Source: VRUE01 sp036525295
Lineage (GTDB): Bacteria > Actinomycetota > Thermoleophilia > Solirubrobacterales > 70-9
Assembly: GCA_036525295.1 (NCBI GenBank)
Contig: DATDAQ010000061.1
Span: forward strand, 1-54,057
Length of the DNA: 54,057 bases
Direction of reading: 5' to 3'
Of the stretch, positions 48,137 to 54,057 are shown in pieces (within the stretch, counting starts at the first letter, position 1; each line of letters starts with the position of its first letter). Under the pieces are notes generated by a model. That model was given only the letters and a program-made list of their open reading frames with translations. It searched no databases and was not told where the DNA came from. A program made the position numbers and the translations under genes.

Positions 48137-49009
48137 TTAGTCACGACTTGCAACCCCGTCGAGCAGGTCGCCGGCGGCGCTCGGCAGGGAATCGAGATCC
48201 TCTGGAAGGGAGGCGCGGAAGACGGGCACGGTGTGGAGTAGCCGCGCGAGGCGGCCGAAGGCCGCGGCGATCCCCTCACGGGCGCCGCTGTGGGTGAGAT
48301 TGGGGGTGAGCAGCGCCAGGCCCCGCGCTGCCTCCAGCGGCTCGATCGTGAGCCCCTCGCCCCGCTCCCCGAGCAGCACGACGGCCATGATCGGGCAGGG
48401 CGGGGGCTCGCGGGGCGCCGGGTCCGGGACGAGGTCGGTGCGCCGGCTCCCGTCGGGGTCCAAGCTGCGCACCCTGATCCCGCGGGCGCCCGGGAAGGCG
48501 ATGGGCCCCTCCGGGCCGATCGAGATCGACACCCCGTCCTCGCTCAGCACCTCGTTGCCCGCTTCGCCCAAGGCCAGCGCGAGAGTCGACTTCCCCCGGC
48601 CGGACGGGCCGCAGAAGAGGACGGTCCGCCCCTCGACCGCCACTGCCGAGGCATGGAGGGCGAGGTCGCTGCGCATCGCCAGCAGCGTGCACACGGCGGA
48701 GGAGACGATGCGGTGCTCTCGCAGGGCCTCGTCGTCATCGCCGATGCTCACCGTCAACCGAACGGTCCCGGGGTCGAGCAGGAACTCGCCACTCGGCGGC
48801 AGTTCCAGGAGGCAGCGGTCTCCGAGCTCGTATGAGGCGTAGAAGCGGCGGCCGTCGCCGCCGATCAACGTGCTCACTGGCTCTCCGCGCGGCGCGGGAA
48901 GCGGCTCGCGCGCCACGTCGATCGTCAGCTCACCGCGTGTCCCCGGCGCCGCGTTCAACCGCCGCAGCGGCAACTCGGTCTTAACCTCGAATCCGTAGAG
49001 GCTGCCCAT
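48137..49009 (-). CDS. HprK-like kinase (RiPP-cluster associated)
   Basis: 290-aa protein related to HPr kinase. Landmarks are LALHASAVAVEGRTVLFCGPSGRGKSTLALAL (P-loop GPSGRGKST at about residues 130-138), NEVLSEDGVSISI and FPGARGIRVR. The N-terminal strand YGFEVKTELPLRRL is the usual opening of this group. Such kinases are found in lasso-peptide and other RiPP clusters, where some phosphorylate the peptide, including its C-terminal Ser; the neighbouring peptide ends in Ser. The phosphocarrier-specific residues of true HprK cannot be assigned. ATG 49009. Confidence 0.78.
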   Translation of the reverse strand: MGSLYGFEVKTELPLRRLNAAPGTRGELTIDVAREPLPAPRGEPVSTLIGGDGRRFYASYELGDRCLLELPPSGEFLLDPGTVRLTVSIGDDDEALREHRIVSSAVCTLLAMRSDLALHASAVAVEGRTVLFCGPSGRGKSTLALALGEAGNEVLSEDGVSISIGPEGPIAFPGARGIRVRSLDPDGSRRTDLVPDPAPREPPPCPIMAVVLLGERGEGLTIEPLEAARGLALLTPNLTHSGAREGIAAAFGRLARLLHTVPVFRASLPEDLDSLPSAAGDLLDGVASRD

Positions 49010-49030
49010 CGCGGTCTTAGGGTATGGATC

Positions 49031-49318
49031 GTGGGTGGAGCGCAGATAGGGGCGAAGAGCACGCTGCGGCGCACGGAGCGCGCGGTCCCCGGAGACCTGC
49101 CCGAGGAGATGGTCCTGCTCGACGTCGATTCCGGCATCGCCGTGCGGCTCAACGCCACCGGCGCCTGGGTCTGGGGGCAGCTGGAGGGGCCGCGCAGCGT
49201 GGCCGAGCTGGCTCGTGGCCTCGCTGAGCGCTTCGAGATCGACGAGGGGCGCGCGATGGACGACGTCGTGGCCTTCGCCCGCGAGATGATCCGCCGCGAA
49301 TTGCTGGCAGCGACCTAG
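49031..49318 (+). CDS. PqqD-family peptide-binding protein (RiPP recognition element)
   Basis: 95-aa stand-alone PqqD-like protein: EEMVLLDVDSGIAVRLNATGAWVWGQLEGPRSVAELARGLAERFEIDEGRAMDDVVAFAREMIRRELL (given by its ends, about residues 25-93), the three-strand winged fold that binds RiPP leader peptides. It should deliver the precursor to the kinase or the radical SAM enzyme. It starts at GTG 49031, only 21 bp from the divergent kinase gene's start. Its stop overlaps the end of lipA by 4 bp. Confidence 0.85.
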   Translation: MGGAQIGAKSTLRRTERAVPGDLPEEMVLLDVDSGIAVRLNATGAWVWGQLEGPRSVAELARGLAERFEIDEGRAMDDVVAFAREMIRRELLAAT

Positions 49319-50319
49319 CCCGCGAGCGCCCGCTCGGGCAGGTTCTGGTCGGCGTGGTAGCTGCTGCGAACCAACGGCCCCGACGCCACCGACTCGAAGC
49401 CGAGCTCGTAGGCGGCCTTCTCCAGCGCCTCGAACTCCTCCGGGTGCCAGTAGCGGACCACCGGCAGGTGGTTCTCGGTCGGCCGCAGGTACTGGCCCAC
49501 GGTCAGCACCTGGACCCGGTGTTCGCGCAGGATGCCGAACGCCTCGACCATCTCCTCGAAGGACTCGCCGAGGCCGACCATCAGGCCCGACTTGGTGACG
49601 ACGCGCTCGCCACCCATCTCCTTCGCCATCTTCAGCACCCTGGCCGAGCGCAGGAACTTGGACCCGCGCCGGGCCACCGGATACAGGCGCGGCACCGTCT
49701 CGACGTTGTGGTTGAAGACGTCGGGACGCTCGTGGATCACCTTCGCCAGCGGCATCTCCTGGCCGCGGAAGTCGGGGGTGAGGATCTCGACCTTGCAGCC
49801 CGGCGCCTGCATCCGGATCGAGCGGATCACGCCGACGAAGGCGCTCGCGCCGTAGTCGGGAAGGTCATCGCGGTCGACCGAGGTGACGACCGCGTGGCGC
49901 AACCCCATCTTCTTCACCTGGTTGGCGACGCGCAGCGGCTCCAGCGGGTCGTTCCAGGTCGGCACGCCGGTCTTCACGTTGCAGAAGCCGCAGCGCCGCG
50001 TGCAGACGTCGCCGAGGATCATGAAGGTCGCCGTGCCGCGCTCCCAGCACTCGCCGACGTTGGGGCAGTTCGCCTCCTCGCAGACGGTGTGCAGGTTGTC
50101 GGAGCCGATCATCGCCTTCAGCCGGCGGTAGGTCGGGCCACCCGGCGCCGGCACCTTCAGCCACGGCGGCTTGCGGGCGCGCCGGAAGGGGACGGTGTCG
50201 GCGCTGTCCGCCGCGGTCCCGCCGGGCTTGGCGCGCGAGCGGGTGACGTGGACGCGCTCGGCGCCCGCCTCGGCCTCAGGCGCGGCGGCGGTCGTCGGCT
50301 CGGTGCTCGTTTCCCTCAT
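49315..50319 (-). CDS. lipA: Lipoyl synthase
   Basis: 334-aa radical SAM enzyme inserting two sulfurs into octanoyl groups on E2/H-proteins. Both iron-sulfur sites are visible: the auxiliary cluster CEEANCPNVGEC (about residues 79-90) and the SAM cluster CTRRCGFC (about 105-112), and the C-terminal RSSYHAD with the conserved Ser. The N-terminal 50 residues are a low-complexity extension (Ala/Glu/Thr). It overlaps lipB by 4 bp (ATGA), so the two are coupled. It supports the E2 gene at 53-54 kb. Confidence 0.95.
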   Translation of the reverse strand: MRETSTEPTTAAAPEAEAGAERVHVTRSRAKPGGTAADSADTVPFRRARKPPWLKVPAPGGPTYRRLKAMIGSDNLHTVCEEANCPNVGECWERGTATFMILGDVCTRRCGFCNVKTGVPTWNDPLEPLRVANQVKKMGLRHAVVTSVDRDDLPDYGASAFVGVIRSIRMQAPGCKVEILTPDFRGQEMPLAKVIHERPDVFNHNVETVPRLYPVARRGSKFLRSARVLKMAKEMGGERVVTKSGLMVGLGESFEEMVEAFGILREHRVQVLTVGQYLRPTENHLPVVRYWHPEEFEALEKAAYELGFESVASGPLVRSSYHADQNLPERALAG

Positions 50320-51095
50320 ACGACGCCGAGCCTAGCGCTGTCGAGGCCCAGGTCGGCGGGGGTGGCCATCACCTGGGTGCGCTCGTAGACCTCGGCGAAG
50401 CGGGCGGCGACCGCGTCGGCAAAGGCGTCCAGGTCCTGCTCGTCCCCCTGCTCGCGGCTCAGCGAGGTCACCTGGCAGCCCTCGATCCCGCAGGGCACCA
50501 CCCACTCGAAGGGCTGCAGGTCGTTGTTGACGTTCACCGCGAGCCCGTGGGTGGTGACCCCGCGGCTGACGTGCACCCCGATCGACCCGATCTTGCGCGC
50601 TTCCTTTTGTGCCGGGGGGCCGAAGAGCGGAGCCCCGTCGGGCGTCGCGGCCGGTGGGCGGACGAGGCCAGGCGGCTCTCCCTCGGTCCAGACGCCGGTC
50701 AGCCCCTCGATCGTGTCGACGGCGACGCCGTGGTCGCCGATCGCCCCGATCGCCACTCGCTCCAGGCGCCGCACGTACTCGTGGACGTCGTCGCCGTAGG
50801 GCTTCAGGTCGACGATCGGGTAGGCGACCATCTGGCCGGGCCCGTGGTAGGTGACGCGGCCGCCGCGGTCGGTGTCCTGGACTTCGATCCCCTGCATCTC
50901 GTACCACTCCCGCGCCATCGGCAGCTCCTCCTCGCCGGAGCGCCGGCCACGGGTGTAGACGGGGGGATGCTCGAGCAGCAGCAGCACGTCGGGGAGGGCA
51001 CCCTCCTGGCGAGCGGCCCGCAGCCAGCGCTGCGCGACCGCCCCCTCCTCGTAGGGGACCAGGCCACAGCGGACAACCAGGACTTTCGGGCTCAC
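50316..51095 (-). CDS. lipB: Lipoyl(octanoyl) transferase
   Basis: 259-aa enzyme transferring octanoate from ACP to lipoyl domains. Landmarks: LLLLEHPPVYTRGRRSG, GGRVTYHGPGQMVAYPIVDLK, the conserved Lys in ARKIGSIGVHVSRGVTTHGLAVNV, and the catalytic Cys in VVPCGIEGCQVTSL. A short insert (GLVRPPAATPDGAPLFGPPAQKE) is unusual. GTG 51095 is chosen; the frame remains open far upstream but that part overlaps the next gene and shows no family similarity. First gene of the lipB-lipA pair. Confidence 0.92.
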   Translation of the reverse strand: MSPKVLVVRCGLVPYEEGAVAQRWLRAARQEGALPDVLLLLEHPPVYTRGRRSGEEELPMAREWYEMQGIEVQDTDRGGRVTYHGPGQMVAYPIVDLKPYGDDVHEYVRRLERVAIGAIGDHGVAVDTIEGLTGVWTEGEPPGLVRPPAATPDGAPLFGPPAQKEARKIGSIGVHVSRGVTTHGLAVNVNNDLQPFEWVVPCGIEGCQVTSLSREQGDEQDLDAFADAVAARFAEVYERTQVMATPADLGLDSARLGVV

Positions 51096-51143
51096 CAACG
51101 AAATCCTTGCACGGCGCCCGCCCCTATCCTTAGCGCCGTCCCC

Positions 51144-52865
51144 ATGGTCCAGTCCAAGTCCCTCCGACCCGACTGGCTGCCGGCCGTTGCCCTGAGCGCT
51201 GCCCTCGCCGCCCTGATGCTGGCCTGGAACCCGCAGGTCGGCGACCTCGCCGCCCAGGTCTTCCGCACCCACCTCTTCCAGCAGGCCGGCCTGGCGATCT
51301 GGAACGGCAGCTGGTACGGCGGTCACTACACGCTCACCTACAGCGTCCTCTTCCCGCCGCTGGCCGCGCTGCTGGGGCCGCAGCTGGTCGGCACCGTGTC
51401 GGTCGTCGGCTCCTCCTACCTCTTCGACCGCCTCGTCCGCGACCGCTGGGGCGAGCCGGCTCGTTGGGCGACACTCTGGTTCGCCGCCGGCGTCGTAACG
51501 CTGCTCGCCGACGGCCAGCTCACCTTCGCCCTGGGCGTCGCCTTCGGCCTGGGATCGCTGCGAGCTCTTCAGCTCGGACGTGGAAGCATCGCTCTGCTCA
51601 CAGCTGCGGCTTGCGCGCTTTCCAGCCCTGTCGCCGCCGCCTTCCTCGGCGGAGTCCTGATCTGCGCCGCGGCATCGACCGTGGACTGGAGCACTGCTCT
51701 CCGCGGGTGGTGCGGACTCGGGGGGGCCGAGAACGGAGGCGCAGCCCCCGCCCGCAGGCCCCCCCGAGGCCACGACGGGTCCCGCGGCCAGGTGCTGTTG
51801 TCCCGCGGCCGAGCCCTCGGGGTTGCCTTCGTTGCGCTCGGGCTGGTGCTCGTCCCAAACCTGGTCTTCCCCGATGCCGGCCAGTTCCCCTTTGCCTTCT
51901 CCTCGTTCATCGCCATCCCGCTCTGGTGCGGCTCGGCCCTCTACGTGACGCGCGGTCTGCGCGAGGAGGAGCGGCAGCTGCGCTGGACGATCGCGGCCTA
52001 CCTGCTCGCCTCGGCGGTCGTCTGGCTCGTGCCCAACGCGATGGGCGGCAACGCGGTCCGGCTCGGTGCCCTCTTCGGCGGGCCGGTGCTGGCGGCGGTG
52101 GTGCTGGCGCGGCGCCCGCGTGTCTCTCCCTGGTTCCTGGCCCTCTTCATGGCCGGCGGCCTCTACTGGCAGGTGACCGCCAGCGTCAGCCAGATCGTCC
52201 GCAGCGTCGGCGACCCCTCGACCTCCCGCAGCTACTTCCAGCCGCCGGCGCAGTGGCTGCGCGAGCACGGCGGCGGGACGGTGCGGATCGAGGTCCCGCC
52301 CACCGCCAACCACTGGGAGTCGGCCTACCTCGCCACCCACTTCGAGCTGGCGCGAGGGTGGCTGCGCCAGCTGGACACCACCCGCGACGACATCTTCTAC
52401 GGCGAGGACCCGCTGACCGCGCCCGCTTATGGGCGCTGGCTGCGCCAGAACGCGATCTCATACGTGGCGCTGCCCGATGCCGCGCTCGACTATTCCTCGA
52501 TCGCGGAGCGCCGCCTGATCCTCAGCGCCCCGCCCTACCTGGACCTGCGCTGGAGCTCGGAGCACTGGCGGATCTACGCGGTGCGCAACTCCAAGCCCCT
52601 GGTGGAGCCGATGGCCGCGGCCGCGGCCCAGGTCCTCTGGGCCGGCCGCCAGGGCTTCGCCCTCGACGTCAGCCGCCCCGGCGACTTCCTCGTCCGGGTC
52701 AAGTTCACCCCCTACTGGTCGATAGCCCGCGGCAGCGGCTGCATCCTCCGCCACGGCGACTGGACCGTGGTCCACGCCGCGCACCCCGGCGTCTTTCGAG
52801 TCGCGGCGGACTTCTCGCTGGGCCGGGCGTGGAATGCGGTGACGGGCGCAAAGAAGACTTGCTGA
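51144..52865 (+). CDS. Integral membrane protein (glycosyltransferase-like topology), unknown function
   Basis: 573-aa membrane protein with about 10 helices (for example LPAVALSAALAALMLAW, LTYSVLFPPLAALLGPQL, TLWFAAGVVTLLADGQL, LGVAFVALGLVLVPNLVF, ALFGGPVLAAVVLARR) and a C-terminal extracytoplasmic beta domain (PPTANHWESAYLATHFELARGW...DFLVRVKFTPYWSIARGSGCILRHGDWTVVHA). The fold suggests a GT-C-like enzyme or polysaccharide-related protein, but the catalytic Asp/Glu cannot be set. A 60-bp palindromic repeat (51712-51771) encodes an Arg/Gly-rich loop RGWCGLGGAENGGAAPARRP between helices. ATG 51144. Confidence 0.72.
   Translation: MVQSKSLRPDWLPAVALSAALAALMLAWNPQVGDLAAQVFRTHLFQQAGLAIWNGSWYGGHYTLTYSVLFPPLAALLGPQLVGTVSVVGSSYLFDRLVRDRWGEPARWATLWFAAGVVTLLADGQLTFALGVAFGLGSLRALQLGRGSIALLTAAACALSSPVAAAFLGGVLICAAASTVDWSTALRGWCGLGGAENGGAAPARRPPRGHDGSRGQVLLSRGRALGVAFVALGLVLVPNLVFPDAGQFPFAFSSFIAIPLWCGSALYVTRGLREEERQLRWTIAAYLLASAVVWLVPNAMGGNAVRLGALFGGPVLAAVVLARRPRVSPWFLALFMAGGLYWQVTASVSQIVRSVGDPSTSRSYFQPPAQWLREHGGGTVRIEVPPTANHWESAYLATHFELARGWLRQLDTTRDDIFYGEDPLTAPAYGRWLRQNAISYVALPDAALDYSSIAERRLILSAPPYLDLRWSSEHWRIYAVRNSKPLVEPMAAAAAQVLWAGRQGFALDVSRPGDFLVRVKFTPYWSIARGSGCILRHGDWTVVHAAHPGVFRVAADFSLGRAWNAVTGAKKTC
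51712..51771 (+). repeat. Palindromic coding-sequence element, copy A
   Basis: 60 bp with perfect 12-bp inverted arms CTCGGGGGGGCC/GGCCCCCCCGAG (51717-51728 and 51757-51768) around a 28-nt loop. It matches copy B at 57 of 60 positions and lies in frame inside the membrane protein gene. Confidence 0.85.
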
Positions 52866-52874
52866 CTTTCGATG

Positions 52875-52984
52875 TCGCACTTCCCGCCGCATAGCGGCGA
52901 GAAGTGCGACCGCAACGCCAGCGAAATCGATATTCGGGTTTGGTGTCGCAGTTTCATCCGCATACCGGCGGAAAGTGCGACCGC
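52875..52984. repeat. Two tandem 40-bp hairpin repeats
   Basis: Related units at 52875-52914 and 52945-52984, 70 bp apart, each with outer arms TCGCACTT (or TCGCAGTT)/AAGTGCGA and an inner CG-rich stem around ATA. They fill the gap between convergent genes (the membrane protein and E2). Likely a terminator pair or a REP-like repeat. Confidence 0.65.
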
Positions 52985-52986
52985 TG

Positions 52987-54057
52987 CTAGAGGGCTAGGG
53001 AGAGCGGCTCTTCGAGAAGCGAGCGGATCCGCGCCAGGAACTCCGCGGCCGGGGCGCCGTAGAGGATGCGGTGGTCGCAGGCGAGGTTTACCCACATCAG
53101 GTGGGCGGTGGCGATCTCGCCGTCGCGGATGACGGGGCGCTCGGAAATCGCGCCGACGGCGAGGATCGCGGCCTGTGGCGGGTTGATCACGGCGGCGAAG
53201 ACGTCGACCCCGAACATCCCCAGGTTGGAGACGGTGAACGTCGCCCCGGAGAGCTCGGGCGGGGTGATCTGTCCGTCCCGCACCCGCTGCGCCAGCACCC
53301 GCGCCTCCGAAGCAATCTGCCGCAGGCTCTTCTGATCGGCGTCGAAGACTGTGGGGACCACCAGCCCGTCGTCGGTGGCCACCGCGACCCCCACGTTCAC
53401 CCGCGAGTACAGCTCGAACCGCCCGTCCCGATAGGCCCCGTTGGCGCGCGGGTACTCTCGCAGCGCCAGCGCGCAGGCCTTGACCACCATGTCGTTGAAG
53501 GACGGCACCACGTTGCCCTCCTTGGCCTCGGCCTTGATCTGAGTCCGAGCCGCAACCAGCCGGCTCATGTCGACCTCAGCCTCGAGGTAGAAGTGCGGCG
53601 CCGTTGCCTTCGACTCAGCCATCCGCCGGGCGATGGTCGACTGAAGCTTCGACAGCTCTTCGTAGCTGACCTCGCCCTTGGCCGTCTCGGGTCGGGGCGC
53701 CTCGGCCGCGGGGCCCGTCACGGCCTCGGGGGGCCCTACGGGCGGGGGCTGCGCCTCCGTTCTCGGCCCCCCCAAGTCCGCGCCGCCCGCGGAAGCAGCC
53801 GCCTTTTCCACGTCCGCCTTGACGATGCGCCCACCAGGCCCAGACCCCTGAAGCTTTGTCAGATCGAGCTTCTGCTCCTTGGCAAGCCGCCGAGCTATCG
53901 GCGACGCCTTGGGCCGACCGTCGCCGTCGTGAGCTGCATCGGTCTCGCGTTCCTCGGTGACAGGCGCATTGATCGCCTTCTCCGCGGGTGGCGTGGGGGT
54001 TGGGGGGGTCGAGGACGGGCGCTGTGCGCCCGCCCGCAGCGCCCCCCCATCCCCCAC
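52987..54057 (-). CDS. Dihydrolipoamide acyltransferase (E2 of a 2-oxo acid dehydrogenase), 5' end cut by the window
   Basis: Catalytic subunit of a pyruvate or branched-chain 2-oxo acid dehydrogenase. The visible part begins in a Pro-rich linker, then the E3/E1-binding domain (ASPIARRLAKEQKLDLTKLQGSGPGGRIVKADVEKA by its ends), a second linker, and the catalytic domain (IARRMAESKATAPHFYLEAEVDMSRL... GATFTVSNLGMFGVD... NPPQAAILAVGAI). The active-site motif is DHRILYGAPAAEFL: His is present, but the usual DG is YG, as in plastid and cyanobacterial E2. The lipoyl domain lies outside the window. Two palindromic elements are inside the linkers. Confidence 0.9.
   Translation of the reverse strand: MGDGGALRAGAQRPSSTPPTPTPPAEKAINAPVTEERETDAAHDGDGRPKASPIARRLAKEQKLDLTKLQGSGPGGRIVKADVEKAAASAGGADLGGPRTEAQPPPVGPPEAVTGPAAEAPRPETAKGEVSYEELSKLQSTIARRMAESKATAPHFYLEAEVDMSRLVAARTQIKAEAKEGNVVPSFNDMVVKACALALREYPRANGAYRDGRFELYSRVNVGVAVATDDGLVVPTVFDADQKSLRQIASEARVLAQRVRDGQITPPELSGATFTVSNLGMFGVDVFAAVINPPQAAILAVGAISERPVIRDGEIATAHLMWVNLACDHRILYGAPAAEFLARIRSLLEEPLSLAL
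53722..53781 (-). repeat. Palindromic coding-sequence element, copy B
   Basis: 60 bp, reverse-complement orientation to copy A and 57/60 identical to it. It encodes the linker segment LGGPRTEAQPPPVGPPEA between the binding and catalytic domains of E2. Confidence 0.85.
53993..54057 (+). repeat. Palindromic coding-sequence element, copy C (diverged, at window end)
   Basis: Inverted arms of 16 bp with one mismatch (53993-54008 and 54042-54057, a G-rich run and its complement) and a loop that retains CGAGGACGG...CGCCCGC as in copies A and B. It lies in the linker before the E3/E1-binding domain of E2. It may continue past the window. Confidence 0.65.

Noticed and set aside
47993..49318. Classification as a lasso peptide cluster
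   Set aside because: The kinase, PqqD protein and Y-x-x-P motif fit, but there is no asparagine-synthetase-like cyclase or leader protease in the window.
51096..52340. Upstream extension of the lipB frame to 674 codons
   Set aside because: It lies antisense to the membrane protein gene; similarity to LipB begins only at the GTG at 51095.

Overview
The window is a GC-rich chromosomal segment from an actinobacterium. The gene content resembles class Thermoleophilia (Solirubrobacterales and relatives) more than Streptomyces or Mycobacterium: clustered TetR paralogues, small coiled-coil and acidic orphan proteins, many ABC-2 exporters, a DUF2419 queuosine-salvage enzyme, and secreted proteins with GAV-x-S-x-x-I repeats. 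This assignment comes from gene content only. Genes are dense on both strands, with many 4-base overlaps, GTG/TTG starts and several probably leaderless transcripts.

Layout. 0-5 kb: a TetR cluster with five related TetR units in four genes, one a double-length fusion, around a nucleotide-sugar dehydrogenase. 5-13 kb: a coiled-coil protein, an MFS exporter, an ECF42-type sigma factor with its YCII/DGPF partner, an alpha/beta hydrolase, the queuosine-salvage enzyme and a Drr-like ABC exporter operon. 13-19 kb: small stress-type genes (54-aa membrane protein, zinc ribbon, DUF4235, CsbD), four of them behind sigma-B/F-like promoters, plus an autoregulated ArsR-SRPBCC fusion, a cupredoxin lipoprotein and a HigAB-like toxin-antitoxin pair. 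19-36 kb: ordinary metabolic, transport and secreted proteins, a decayed metallo-beta-lactamase-fold gene, a frameshifted MmcQ/YjbR gene, two divergent regulator/target pairs with visible operators, and a Fic protein.

36.9-44.8 kb is a genomic island in the 3' end of a tRNA-Ala(CGC) gene. It is bounded by a 46-bp direct repeat (one mismatch) of the tRNA 3' half. Its cargo is almost all anti-phage: AbiEi/AbiEii, a small secreted protein, an HEXXH (ImmA/IrrE-like) protease translationally coupled to a 204-aa protein of unknown function, an ImmA C-terminal remnant, and a class 2 OLD nuclease plus UvrD-like helicase (Gabija-type). No complete integrase remains, only what looks like an integrase N-terminus beside the tRNA.

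44.9-49.3 kb: an acidic protein between two tRNA-Ala genes, then a compact RiPP-like locus not matched to a described class here: an HprK-like kinase, a 32-residue precursor-like peptide (not in standard long-ORF calls), a radical SAM protein with a C-terminal PqqD-like domain, and a divergent stand-alone PqqD protein. 49.3-54 kb: lipoate genes lipA-lipB, a membrane protein and the 3' part of a dihydrolipoamide acyltransferase (E2) gene, functionally linked because E2 carries lipoate. Three copies of a GC-rich palindromic element sit inside coding sequence here: two in E2 linkers and one in the membrane protein. They are near-identical or recognisably related and stay in frame, like the palindromic elements known inside rickettsial genes.
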